Assembly: GCA_020152595.1 (NCBI GenBank)
Contig: JAIGNY010001587.1
Location: 2,427,501 to 2,491,500 of the forward strand
Source: Chiridota heheva
Taxonomy: Eukaryota; Echinodermata; Holothuroidea; Apodida; Chiridotidae
Direction: 5' to 3'
Length of the DNA: 64,000 bases
Shown: positions 44,779-56,084 of the stretch, one piece after another
How the letters are laid out: the number at the start of each line of letters is the position of its first letter
Numbering within the stretch: the stretch's first letter is position 1
The notes under the pieces: generated by a model
What the model was told of the DNA's origin: nothing
The model's input: the letters and a program-made list of their open reading frames with translations, nothing else
Databases searched by the model: none
Translations under genes and position numbers: made by a program

Positions 44779-45581
44779 ATATTTTCTTTTGTAAATCCTT
44801 TGTTTTTTAAATGTTTGTCATAATTCTTTCAAGCGATCCATCAAATTCTGACCACAAAATGATGAGTCTTTGCCAGCCCCCAATAAAATTGTAGCAGGAT
44901 TAGACTTTACTTCCCATCTTTTTCAGTGAAGTAGGAGACAGTGTTTTTAGAAAAGTGTTATGCACCTTTATCAAATGAGATTTTAGTATGGGCCATGGCA
45001 TAGTTACCCATGAAACGTTTTTTTCTCCTGGAGAAGATATATCGTCAATTTTGGACCGCATAGTCAAGACAGTCCCTGAAATTAGAGCTAAATCAAATGG
45101 GAGCTCTCCAAAAATGTTCTATTAGCCCTTTATGTGGGTTCTCATTCTAGGCTGGCGTAATAGTACCTAAATATTTCTGTGCTACCATATATGTATATGT
45201 ATTACGGTATTGTAATATGTGTCAGTAGTTAACGACCATATCCGTAATATGTACTGTATTACCATATTATAATACATGTCAGTAGTTACTAACCATAATT
45301 GTATCATTATTCACAGTAGTTACTGATAATGCGATTCAAATAAGGTGAAATAAAAGACATTCTGTACAAAATGAACATCTTTCTGAATCTGTAGGGAATT
45401 CCCTGAGCAGCCATAATTAACATCATAAGGCAGACATAAGTTCTTTAATTATGAAGTTTTCTTTGCGAACTTGCACCAAATATGCAGGAGTATATTTTTG
45501 TTACCAAGTGCACTGGCCTTTTGTATTCAAGGCCAGTTATCGTTCTTAACATGAATGGAAGTAAATAAATGTCAATTTGCA
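44779..45581. other. No gene seen
   Basis: Noncoding sequence. A short imperfect duplication ('attgtaatatgtgtcagtagtta' and 'attataatacatgtcagtagtta') lies at 45206-45290. Confidence 0.5.
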
Positions 45582-45822
45582 TTAGTTGTTCTGCTCCTTA
45601 AAGTTTCAAACAGTCAGACCCGACCTGATAAATAACCAGGTCGTGTCAGATTTTTTCTCTTTATTTTCTTTATTCTGAAATCCTTAGTTGTTGTGGAAGT
45701 TGGTGCTGAGTATCATATTAGCAATGGATGAAGTCCTTATTGTGTGGTTATTTTAATTAAGATAAAGTGGTCTCACTATTTGCTACAGTAAGTTTGTGGT
45801 TATAAGGAGAAGAGCAAGTCAT
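45582..45822 (+). repeat. Dispersed repeat D, copy 3 (internally deleted)
   Basis: Starts 'ttagttgttctgctccttaaag' as in copy 1. The middle about 60 bp and several short pieces are missing, and it ends 'gagcaagtcatgg'. Confidence 0.75.
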
Positions 45823-46029
45823 GGTGTGTTCTGATTGGTCGAAATACAATTTGAAATTCTGCCAAAAATTAAGGCCGGGCATGTTTCACTTTCCCTCAGG
45901 AATTATGGCCCTGCTTATACCCCAATCAACATCAAAAATTTTCAAGATGCAAAAAAACGTTTTAAAGTTTTTTTTTAATTATTGTAGGGTACCTTCTCAT
46001 TTTTATTATAAAAATATATTCAGTATTCA

Positions 46030-46835
46030 AAATCAAATTCCCATTTTTTCATTCATAAAGTTATGAGACCCGACACCAAAATAACTTCTACATGTAGTAT
46101 TGACGAACCACTACACGTATCTGTACTCTTACATCAATTTGTTTGGATTACTGACATACAGTACCTTCCCATGTTATAACAACATGTAAGATATTGCTGG
46201 TTATTTGTTGATATTATGAACCCACATAAACAAAAAATATTTTGATGAAAATTATTCAGAATACGAAAAGCCCCACATTTTTTCATTTCAAAAATTATGT
46301 AAAACCTGATGCCATAATAACATAATCAGGTATTAGCAAACCAATATCTGTACTCATACATCGTTTTGTTTGGGTTACTGGCATACCGACCCTTGTTATA
46401 ACGACACTAATGGATTTAAAATATGACTGGTTATGGCGATATTTTGGACCAATAGTAAAAAAAATCATAATTTTTCTAAATAATAACTTGCAGTAAATGA
46501 TTCATACACTTACATCTTATTAAACGGATTACTGGCAAACCGTCCAATGAAATAATGGCTGCATAACGACGCTAATGCACTTGAAACATGGCTGGTGATT
46601 TGGCGATATTATAATTATGGACCCATAGTAAAAAACAAAAATAGATTTTCATGAAAATTGTTCAGGATATGAAAAAGGCCCTTATCTGTCATAAATTATG
46701 AGACCAGATGCCATAATAACTTGTAGTATTGACAAACCCACATTTATACTCGTATACTGTTTTGTCTGGGTTTTTTTGCAAACCGTCACATGTTATACAT
46801 GTTATAACAACACTGATGGATTTAAAAAAGGGTTA
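46030..46835 (+). repeat. Degenerate tandem repeat, about 210-240-bp unit, about 3.5 copies
   Basis: Recurring pieces are 'gatgccataataact', 'tagtattgacgaacca' or 'gacaaaccca', 'gtactcatacatcgttttgtttggg', 'ttactggc', 'gttataacgacactaatgga', 'gatattatggacccatagtaaaaaa' and 'gaaaattattcagaatacgaaaa'. Unit starts lie near 46072, 46305, 46490 and 46705. Noncoding. Confidence 0.75.
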
Positions 46836-47550
46836 GTTTATTTATCGATATATCTTATAAGTATCCTTTCACCATGTTCGCTTCCCATACTTCTACGCAT
46901 ATTCCCCCTAACGTAATTTTATGGACCCGCCCTTCATGCTGGGCTTAATTTTTGTATGAGGCTGGTGTTGTAGTACTTCAGAGCTGAATTATGTGATCGG
47001 TGGGCAGGAAACGCTAAGCGTTTATTGAAGGGGCCATTTCTTCTTCTTTTTTGTATTTTTTATCAATTTTTACCATTCTTCTTTGAGAGGCCGCCCAATA
47101 TCCGCCCCCCGAAAAAAGCAGCATCCAGGTTTGGAGGAAGCATTGAAAATTCTAAAACTTGCATAAACATTTTAACAATTTATTGAATGGAAATTAAAAA
47201 GTTCTTACTTTATCAGTTAATTGTGGTGAAATTTTGTAGAATTTCAGAAAGATTCCCTTAGTTTTCCAAAAAAAAATTCAAATATTTCACATAACTTTTC
47301 TAATATTTTACTCAACTTTCCGAATATTTCGCTCATTATCCAAAAAGGTCACCAAAGGAAAGGCTGGTAAAAAAACATTAGAATTGCAAAGGGGTGTCGG
47401 CGTGGGTTGCATCAGGGGGAAGGGGGTATACATGCTCTCTAAAATTTCTTTGAGCCCACAGGTCTGCCAAATGAAATATTTTTTTACCTAAAATAGGCAT
47501 ATATATGACGAACTTGATCGATTTTAGTGCAAGTTTGTAAGTGAGCCCAA
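46836..47550. other. No gene seen
   Basis: Noncoding AT-rich sequence without recognised features. Confidence 0.5.
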
Positions 47551-48753
47551 GATAGCACAGAACTAATTATTTTCCCCATTGAAACCAATGATAAAACCGT
47601 TAATTTCGAGGTCTTTGTGTACCAGAACATAAAGTGGGATTATCACGGACTTTCGCGATGTTTTCTGAAAAGTATCATCTGATATTTTTTGGATGATGGT
47701 ACTTTTAATTTGGGTTTACCTTAGTGGAATTATTCCCATTATCTTGTTTAATGGATTCCTCTTGAAATACGGAAATTTTAATAAAGTGCTTTGTTAATTC
47801 AAATATGAATTTAAAAGCATTAAATACCTAGGGATTACAGGAATGTACTTTTTGAAGGTTGTTATCATGATATAAATGACATTAAGTTTAGGTGAAACTG
47901 TAGAACTGTCTGCATCTTTCAAATCATTTGCATTTATATTAAGTTCAAAATAACAATGCTAAAATGACCAATAAATGCAAGATATGTCTTCATATTCGAT
48001 ATCACTTTTGCAGTTTTGGTTGGATGACTTCTGAGGTTTAATGGAACCTGGCAGTATCATATGGTCAAATTGTGTTAGGGAGATTAAGGTAACACAGAAC
48101 TAATTAGGTATTACTGCACCAGCCCAAAATGAGAACCATGGATGTGATTTGCCTACTGATATAAGGGAGGGGGGGGGAGAGAGTCACAAGTGTGGTGGGG
48201 GGGGGGGGAGTAAAATCACAAAATTATGCTAAGATGCAAAAAATCGCCATACAAAATATACAAATTCGGAAAAAAAGTGGTGAGGGGAAAAGTGCCCTCT
48301 TTACCCCCCTCAAATCCTGCCTATTATGAGATACCCTCAGAAAAAAGCTAATATTAGTAATTAAAATATTTTTGAGAGATCCCATGAAGCTAAGAAGTTC
48401 AAAAATTCAGGAATGGTAGAGAAGGGATAGCTCTTGACTATGCATGTACAAATTGGACAAGATCTGCTTCAGACAAAATTTCATGAGGACTTAATTTTCC
48501 GTAAACCAATACCAAAATTTGAGTCATTTGGTAAGGGTAGACGACACCTCTTCACTCAGCCTAAAAAAAGGGTCAAAGCCTCCTGTGACACCTTATTGAA
48601 ATAACCCTCATCTGAAGATATTAGACAACACGTTTTGAAAAAAATCCTGAAATATCCCATTTGAATTGATAACAGTCTGGTAAAAAAGGATACTGAATTT
48701 GCCACTCTTTGATCATAGGTTTCAATGGGGCATATAATTAGTTCCGTGCTACC
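47551..48753. mobile_element. TIR element (AGRTAGCACRGAACTAATTA ends), 1.2 kb
   Basis: The left end GATAGCACAGAACTAATTAT is followed by 'ccccattgaaaccaatgat'. The right end, reverse-complemented, is GGTAGCACGGAACTAATTAT followed by 'ccccattgaaacctatgat'. A third copy of the same end, TTAAGGTAACACAGAACTAA, lies inside at 48084. TTAA follows the right end (48754-48757); the left equivalent is CCAA. Probably a TTAA-type MITE, perhaps two nested copies. Noncoding, with G-rich runs at 48165-48215. Confidence 0.7.
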
Positions 48754-49016
48754 TTAAATGCCAGTTATCATGCTTTATCTGATTGTACGGAAAGTAAACA
48801 AAATACTGTTATTTGTGTGTTTGATTAGTTGAATAACACGTATATCAGGTTACACCTACGCAGATGAGCAAATCAGTAATCAGTCTTGGATCAAATTACT
48901 GTGCTGGAATAAAATGTACTGCCACCACAATAAAATCATGACAAATGACCTTTAAATGATATAAACAATTAACTGTAAAGAGAGCTTGGGGAGCAGTGGC
49001 AGCTAGGTCTTGATAG

Positions 49017-49247
49017 TGGGGTTGAGTGGTGTTGATAGTGGGGTTAAGTGGTGTTGATAGTGGGGTTGAGTGGTGTCGATAGTGGGGTTGAGTGGTGTTG
49101 ATAGTGGGGTCGAGTGGTGTTGATAGTGGGGTTGAGTGGTGTTGATAGTGGGTTGAGTGGTGTTGATAGTGGGGTTAAGTGGTGTTGAGAGTGGGGTTGA
49201 GTGGTGTTGATAGTGGGGTTGAGTAGTGTTGATAGTGGGGTTGAGTG
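49017..49247 (-). repeat. 22-bp minisatellite, left segment (about 10 copies)
   Basis: The unit contains TTGATAGTGGGGTTGAG followed by TGGTG. Copies are almost identical. The same array resumes at 56706, so 49248-56705 splits it. The open minus-strand frame through the array is a 22-residue by-product of three 22-bp units. Confidence 0.85.
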
Positions 49248-49257
49248 CCCTTATAGA

Positions 49258-49760
49258 AAAACTAGCTTGCAGCAAGCTAACACTAGCTTGCAGCAAGCTA
49301 GCACTAGCTTGCAAGCTAGCGCATGCTTGCTAGTTAGCGCATGCATGCAAGCTAACATTTAGCTTACGCAAGCTAACATGAAGTTTCTGCTAGCTTGCAC
49401 AAGCTAGCATGTAATTTTGTTAGCTTGCAAGCTAACATCAAATTTTTGCTAGCTTGCGCAAGCTAACATCAAATTCATGCTAGCTTGTGTAAGCTAACAT
49501 CAAATTTGCTAGCTTGCACAAGCTAACATCAAATTTTTGCTAGCTTGCAAGCTAACATCAAATTTTTGCTAGCTTGCGCAAGCTAACATCAAATGTTTTA
49601 GGTTGTGCTAGCTAACATCAAATATTTCTAGCTTGTGCAAGCTAACATCACAAATTTTGTTAGCTTGTGCAAGCTAACACAATTTCTTTGAGAGTTTATG
49701 TTATTACACAATTGCTTGCAAGCTTGTGTAAGCTAATATTTTGTACATGTTCCTAAACTA
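49258..49760. repeat. Left palindrome array (AGCTTGC hairpin units)
   Basis: From 49430 to 49670 a roughly 31-bp unit repeats about 8 times. Each unit is a perfect or near-perfect palindrome such as TAGCTTGCGCAAGCTA or TAGCTTGCAAGCTA plus a spacer 'acatcaaatttttgc'. Each unit could form a hairpin on single strands. Before 49430 the palindromes are packed without a spacer. The last units (49715-49810) carry 'gcttgtgtaagctaatatttt' with a longer spacer. Confidence 0.85.
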
Positions 49761-50167
49761 AATGTTACAAACTTAATATTAAACTTAATTGCTTGTGTAA
49801 GCTAATATTTTCTACAACATGTTCCCAAAAAAAATGTTACAAACTTAACATTAGGCTTTTGTGAAAACTTGAGATTTTCAGTACTACAGTATGTCGGAAC
49901 CTTAAATGTGACTGAAATACTGTAGTGATGATAGCTAGGGGTAATTTTACTTAATATAAAGTGATCAACTTGAAAGTCTTGAAAAGTAAATTCAAACATA
50001 CAGTAACTTAATTAATTTCTGTGTGTGATGAAACATTCCCCTTTCTGCATAAGAATAAATGTAAGAAGACATATTCTTGAGAAGAAAAAAAAAGTCAATG
50101 TCAATTTATTTTGCAATTTTCAAACTTACTTTTCATTGTGATTCTGATTGGTAAATAAGTACATAAT

Positions 50168-50263
50168 AACCTTGTTGAAGAGAGAAAATAAATAAAAGTT
50201 TTTGAAAATTATTACAAAAATGCATCACTTTTCTTTTACATTTAAGAATGTCCCAAAGACATG
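50168..50263 (+). repeat. 95-bp direct repeat, left copy
   Basis: 'aaccttgttgaagagag', 'gtttttgaaaattattac', 'aaatgcatcacttttctttt' and 'aatgtcccaaagacat' recur at 54870-54963 with only a few differences. The left copy is followed by the GAGCTCG array; the right copy is preceded by the GAGCTCG array's CTGTAAGGG end. Confidence 0.85.
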
Positions 50264-50605
50264 GCCATGAGCTCGCCACAAGCTGGTCAACAATAAGACG
50301 AGCTCGTCAACAAAAAACGAGCTCGTCAACGAAAAAACGAGATCGTTGCGAGCTTGTTAGATTGTTGATGAGCTCGCGACGCAGCTCGTCAAAACATAGA
50401 TGAGCTCGTCAACAACTGGACAAGCTTGTGACCAGCTCGTTAATAATCTGACGAGCTCGTAAAATATAGACGAGCTTGCCAAAAGCTTGTCAACAACTGG
50501 ACAAGCTTGTGACGAGCTTGTCAATAATCTGACGAACTCATTAAAAATAGATGAGCTCGCCACGAGCTCAACAATCTGACAAGCTCTTTGCAACCTCTAT
50601 CAACA
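50264..50605. repeat. GAGCTCG palindrome array
   Basis: About 12 diverged units carry GACGAGCTCGTC or GACGAGCTTGTC palindromes with spacers of 'aacaatctg' or 'aacaactgg' type. It is a distinct palindrome core from AGCTTGC, but it shares the CTGTAAGGG terminus elsewhere (54866, 22660). Confidence 0.8.
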
Positions 50606-50609
50606 ATTA

Positions 50610-50706
50610 GACAAACTTTCCATGTAAGAACACAAATTGAAGCCAGTCTCACATAAGAAATATGTAAGACACAAATTCAAGTGTAACTCCTATGTAAGAA
50701 ATATTT
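50610..50706 (+). repeat. Diverged pieces of the 42-bp minisatellite family
   Basis: 'catgtaagaacacaaattgaagcc', 'gtctcacataagaaatatgtaagacac' and 'ctatgtaagaaat' resemble the divergent end of the array at 35060-35185. Confidence 0.6.
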
Positions 50707-53055
50707 AGAAATAAACACATTGTGGGAAATCTGTGGATAATTTTTTCATCTTTAATATTCCCTTTCTTATTATTTCTACATTGATTTAGATGAGAAACCA
50801 AAGAGATATGACCATAAAATAATTATAAATAAAATCAAATATCTGAAAGTTCATCAGTAAAACATATATCATTCAACTTCCAGTTTAATAATAACTTGGT
50901 CAGATGTGTACTCAAAAGAAGCATGATTGTCACAAATGCAAAACTTGAGTGAGGGGTGCATTATACTACTCAATGTTTTAATTGTGCTACATAAAACATT
51001 TTGTTCATTGTGCAATATTCCTCAGTCTCCTCAAGCTCATTAATTTCTTTATGTTGACCAACACCTCAGTGGTGCTACAGTATCCCTTGATCAAATGACA
51101 CACTCTTCCATATTCATCCTCTCTCCACATGCATGAACAAACTAAATACTGGATGTTATTCTTTCCCAAAACCAAACATGTTCAATGATACTATCTCCCA
51201 CAACTCCTCATGTCACCCCTTACAACCCCTGCCTCTGCCTCATGTTGATTCCTCTCCCCTTCATGACCAAATCCCTTGAAACTCATAAGTTCCAATATGC
51301 CATGCATTCAGCCCCATGATGTTGTATGTCTCATCCCCAATGTTGCATTTAACTGAACTCAGCATGGCCAAAATCTTCCTCTTTTAATCCATTCCATTTC
51401 TGTATTAACCCATGGAGCTATAAACCACTTCTCTGTTACAAATACACACAGGCTTGTGTACTTAACCTTTATGTAATCTCCTTACAGTATTTAGAGTATG
51501 TTACAGTATTTAAGAGATTCCTAATACTCAAGTTTTCTTACTTTTCTTTACTAAAAAAATAATAATTCTCTTTCCATCTCAATGCTCCATGGCTATACAA
51601 GCAACACTGTGTTTAAATGAAAGTTCACTGACATCAGATTTCTATCATGCGCACAAGTTGAAGGAAGTGTTATCCCTGTTAGCCAATGAAAACACAGGAT
51701 GTTCTTTATGAAGGTTAAACAGTTTAAATTTAAAACCAGAGAGATGCCATTTTAGGCATATACTGTTCAAACTAGCAAATGTTATTAGCATGTCTACAGG
51801 AGTCAGGGTAGTGATTTCTGCTATAAATGTAAGTTCATTTTCTTTTATTTTTCTATACAATCTATTATTTGTATGATAAACATGTTTTTAAAACAAACTT
51901 AGGATTTCCTCACTAATCTTAGTTAAATTTTGGAAGTATGTATGGCCTCTAATCAAACAGTAATTAGGCCAAAGAGCTTAGGCCAAGCTTTGTTGTGTAA
52001 ATTTCAAAGAGTTATCTGAGATCATTAATGCAGAGAATGTAGACAAGAAGTTCAACTAAGTTAATTTTGAGATCAGAGAATTTAGAGCATAATGAAAGAC
52101 TAGTTCAAAAGACCAGAAAAAGGCAATTGTATTTGCAGTCATAATTGTAGAGAAAACTAATTTGTTTTAATGGAAGCTGGTATCTATTGCAGAGAAGATT
52201 AGGTTCCAGACAGTTAAAAAAGACATTAATATTACATTCAGGGCCTATTTGATAATGTTCAGTATAAATGTTATTACTCAAATGGGGATTTTTTAGGGGG
52301 GTGGGGTGGAGGGGCAGTATTATTGGTATTTGAGAGGGATATCAGTAAGATTGGGATTTAAAGGTTATCATTGAAATTTGAGGGGGCTATCTATCCTCAT
52401 GCCAAACCTGGTGCTTTCCTAGGATGGAATGGTAGAGGAATGGGTGAAAGATTAATATATCAGAGCATATTTAATAAGGTTTTCCAATCACTTGGTTGAA
52501 GTATTACAGTAGCTTACCATAATATTTCTATATTTGATAAATTTGTTTTTTCCAACAGACCTTGTTGAATTGTTTTCAGAGTAACAGAAGAAACTGACCA
52601 GTTGGCAATTGCCCTGATCCCTTTTATGGCAGACTCAAATAAATGCACCTTTTCTTGAAGACCAACAGAACTCTCAGGACAAACATAACTGGCTTGACAA
52701 GATATAGTCTCCAGCAAACCCAATTATTGTGGATAACAATGCAATTGACCATCAAGGTATGAAGGTAAGAACTATTTTTTGGCACCAATGACATGGCAAA
52801 AAAATTGGTGCAACAAAACTTGACTAAATTGGATAAAATATTGCTTATTTCATAGTTTATTTGACAAGCTTTTTTTGGAAATTAAAACAATAAATTCAGT
52901 GCATGGTTTAGTGCATAAGTCCATACATGCAAAGAACTTTGAAAGGGACAGATGCTAAAATTGTAAACAACAACATGGCAAAGTGTGTTGTAACTTGCCC
53001 ATTTTATAATATATTTTTTACCTGGTATAACTATGTAAAAAGTGTAACAAAATTG
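50707..53055. other. No certain gene; possible exon at 52518-52700
   Basis: Mostly AT-rich and noncoding, with a T- and C-rich stretch at 51100-51460. The possible minus-strand exon at 52518-52700 is listed separately. Confidence 0.45.
52518..52700 (-). other. Possible coding exon (unidentified)
   Basis: A minus-strand open frame of about 60 codons reads 'LETISCQASYVCPESSVGL' then 'QEKVHLFESAIKGIRAIANW' with mixed, protein-like composition. It ends at a good splice donor (ATG/GTAAGC, donor at 52512-52517). A stop lies just upstream and a possible AG acceptor lies between. I do not recognise the protein. Chance remains likely, because no adjoining exon was found. Confidence 0.2.
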
Positions 53056-53591
53056 TATAGGCCTATATTGGAGATAGGCCTATATTGGAGATAGGCCTAT
53101 ATTGGAGATAGGCCTATATTGGAGATAGGCCTATATTGGAGATAGGCCTATATTGGAGATAGGCCTATATTGGAGATAGGCCTATATTGGAGATAGGCCT
53201 ATATTGGAGATAGGCCTATATTGGAGATAGGCCTATATTGGAGATAGGCCTATATTGGAGATAGGCCTATATTGGAGATAGGCCTATATTGGAGATAGGC
53301 CTATATTGGAGATAGGCCTATATTGGAGATAGGCCTATATTGGAGATAGGCCTATATTGGAGATAGGCCTATATTGGAGATAGGCCTATATTGGAGATAG
53401 GCCTATATTGGAGATAGGCCTATATTGGAGATAGGCCTATAGTGGAGATAGGCCTATAGTGAGATAGGCCTATATTGGAGATAGGCCTATATTGGAGATA
53501 GGCCTATATTGGAGATAGGCCTATATTGGAGATAGGCCTATATTGGAGATAGGCCTATATTGGAGATAGGCCTATATTGGAGATAGGCCTA
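53056..53591 (+). repeat. 17-bp minisatellite, about 31 nearly perfect copies
   Basis: The unit is GGAGATAGGCCTATATT. All copies appear identical except two adjacent ones near 53440-53465 (TATAGTGG variant; one also lacks a G). The core TATAGGCCTATA is itself a palindrome. Such uniformity implies recent expansion or ongoing homogenisation. Confidence 0.95.
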
Positions 53592-54784
53592 ATTTCATAT
53601 TTTTGCTGATGTTTATCAACACTGATCTATCCATTGTAATTAGTAGCTCATTTTCTTTATCTAATCATCACTTTAATTCAAATTAGGTGGGGCAAACTCC
53701 TTAAGAACAAAATCTTTTTATCAAAAGAAATATTCATTTTGATTCATATCATGTGTCAATGTTCAAAGCTTAGCAATTTATCTCTTTTAGGCTCTCCCAC
53801 TTCATGTAATTTCAATTTGTTCAGTTGGCAAGTGGAAAAGTGTCAATTTTGTTCCCATTTGCTGGTCATGTATTGCTTATCTTTGAGCAAACCTGCAGCG
53901 CGTTTGCTTACCTGGTTTAATCCACCTGGCTGAAGGGGGAAAAATACTGAAGAAATTAGAGAGGTCCTTAGATTGTGACAATTTGTGCCAGAGAAGTCAT
54001 GGGTTCCAAGCTGCAGGATTAATCATAGAAAAGCATTTGCTAAATGGCCTTTTTTGGCAGCAAGGGTGTTACCAGGATTTCTCTGAGAATGTAACTTGCC
54101 TCTTTGACAAGATAAATCTCACTGGTTTCACCCCTTTTGTTTTCAGTAAATTTTCCAGACAATAAAGTAATCCAGATGTAGAGGTGCTAGACAGGAGGTC
54201 TTAGGGACGATGCTCCTCCGCGCACCCCACTGGTGCTACACCTGCCTAGCAAAGTCATGAACATGATTTCATTTTTGTAGGAACATAATCTGTTTATTTA
54301 TATAAATATATTTTTTCATTCTTTCAGAATTTGTGCCGAGAGAAAGGAAACAGCAGGAGCACCAATTTATGAAAGTGACGGACTGCTTCCCATCAGAATG
54401 CTATTTTAAAATTGACAGATGCTGCGCGAGGAGCAGTATACTTGATATATATACAGTATACTTATATCTTGCTTTATATATAAGCCTTATACATACCTTA
54501 GAATATTTTAAATATTTAAAATTTATTTGAAATGTGTTTGTTATCTTCAGAAAATTGTGATATTTGGTATTCACTTTCACCCTTAAACACATCTTTCATT
54601 CCATCACCTTGTTCTAGACAGAACATTGTTATAGATTAGATAAAAGTATGTATCTTAAAGCGTTATACCAGCTTGCTGTCTTTATTAGGTACAGTTTATT
54701 GCCAGGTGAATTTGATTGACCTAAAAAGTACAAGCAAAGGTTGCTGTTAACTGCTTTGTCACAAGAAACTAGCTTTTCAAGTTA
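53592..54784. other. No certain gene; possible terminal exon near 54329
   Basis: Noncoding. After a good acceptor (TTTCATTCTTTCAG at 54315-54328) a plus-strand frame begins ICAERKETAGAPIYESDGLL and stops about 27 codons on; a second frame is open for longer. Neither is recognised. A GC-richer piece at 54195-54245 ('gacgatgctcctccgcgcac') stands out slightly. Confidence 0.3.
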
Positions 54785-54867
54785 AAAGATGAGAAACGAG
54801 CTCGCCGTGAGCTCGTCAGAGAGGTTCAATATGAGCTCGTGGCGAGCTCGCCATTTCTGTAAGGGAT
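54785..54867. repeat. GAGCTCG foldback end with CTGTAAGGG terminus
   Basis: 'acgagctcgccgtgagctcgt', then 'gagctcgtggcgagctcgcc' and ATTTCTGTAAGGG. The inverted counterpart of its last part (gagctcgccac) starts the array at 50275. Confidence 0.7.
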
Positions 54868-54869
54868 AA

Positions 54870-54963
54870 TACCTTGATGAAGAGAGAAAAAGTAAAAGTT
54901 TTTGAAAATTATTACAAAAATGCATCACTTTTCTTTCACATTTAAGAATGTCCCAAAGACATA
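54870..54963 (+). repeat. 95-bp direct repeat, right copy
   Basis: Counterpart of 50168-50263, starting 'taccttgatgaagagag' and ending 'cccaaagacat'. Sequence outside the repeats differs. Confidence 0.85.
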
Positions 54964-55289
54964 GCTTGTATGTGGAGTTGATATACAAAGGTAAAACAAA
55001 TTGACATTCCTCAGTTATGTGAAAAAAAGAACAACGAAATAAATCATATGATAAAGGTTTATGCAAGAAAAATAAAAAACAAACAGAAAGACTCAGCATT
55101 TAAATTTCAAGAAATAATATTCAATTCAAAAGTAATTACTGTAATCGGCATCTGAAAAATGATCAGTTATTGTACTAGGCAACTGATTCATCTGTGGGGC
55201 AATTCGGTGATGCATCATGCCACTATGTCCCTAACTCCTAGAGAATTTGCCTTGTACGAGAATTGAAATTGTAGCTGCTAATATACTGT

Positions 55290-55545
55290 AAGTCACTGCC
55301 AGTAATATTTAAAGGCCCATGTGGCACAAGCGGATGATAGTCAACAACGATGGTTCATCACTCCCCAGCTAAGCTGGAAGCTTAAAGTGGAACTGTCAAA
55401 GGCAGGATGGATAAAGGGCCTTACCTACTGTACCTACCGTAAGGACACACCACAGCTGCCTCTGCCTGGAATAAAACCTGGAACCTCTTGCTTGCAAAAT
55501 CAACTCCTTTACAGCAGTGCTAAACAATCCTACTTCACGTAGTGA
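55290..55545 (-). mobile_element. tRNA-derived SINE (SINE-3), minus strand
   Basis: On the minus strand, 'gtttagcactgctgtaaagga' (A-box region), 'caagaggttccaggttttattcc' (B-box region GGTTTTATTCC) and 'aggcagaggcagctgtggtg' precede 'tgtccttacggtaggtac' and 'aaggccctttatcc'. The 'GTGTCCTTGGGCAAGGCAC' style motif after the tRNA head is, to my knowledge, common in invertebrate tRNA-SINEs. No protein. Confidence 0.6.
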
Positions 55546-55911
55546 AATAAAATTTATAAGCATGACTGAGCCAAAATACACAAAAATGGTGTATGTAGTA
55601 AATCTTTAAGTCTGCAAATAATACACAAAAACTTGTATATTAAACAAGTGCAAACAACTTCTACACAGATTAGATACAGTATGCTGTTATTTGAACTTTT
55701 GTTGATAATCATATGACTCATTGAGTCAGAGCATCCTTGTTAATAAGGCTTGGACATTGCCTCCACATAATCCTAACATTTTGTCCTGATCCTTATATGA
55801 ATGTGACTTTTTTTTTTTATTCTTTTGATCAATAAACATGTTTCTTTAATGATTGTTTCCCTTTTATTATTTTGTATTTGTCAATCAGGTAATAGATGTA
55901 GATTTATTCCC

Positions 55912-56055
55912 TATGAGGGGGAGTGTAGTGGCTAGGAGTCAGGGTTCAAACGAGACATTCCAGGTTTCATTTTTGGCTGAACATCTGTATTCTATTGCAT
56001 CTGGACATGGCTCTCCTCTGCTTGTTTCACGGAAACCAGGGCTATCAGCTCATTA
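55912..56055 (+). other. Possible tRNA-derived SINE head
   Basis: TAGTGGCTAGGAGTC (A box) and, 40 bases later, CCAGGTTTCATTTTTGG (weak B box) have tRNA-like spacing. The following 'ggacatggctctcctctgc' is unassigned. A 67-codon frame here is incidental. Confidence 0.35.
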
Positions 56056-56084
56056 GTTTTATTGACTACTAAACTACCTACAAG

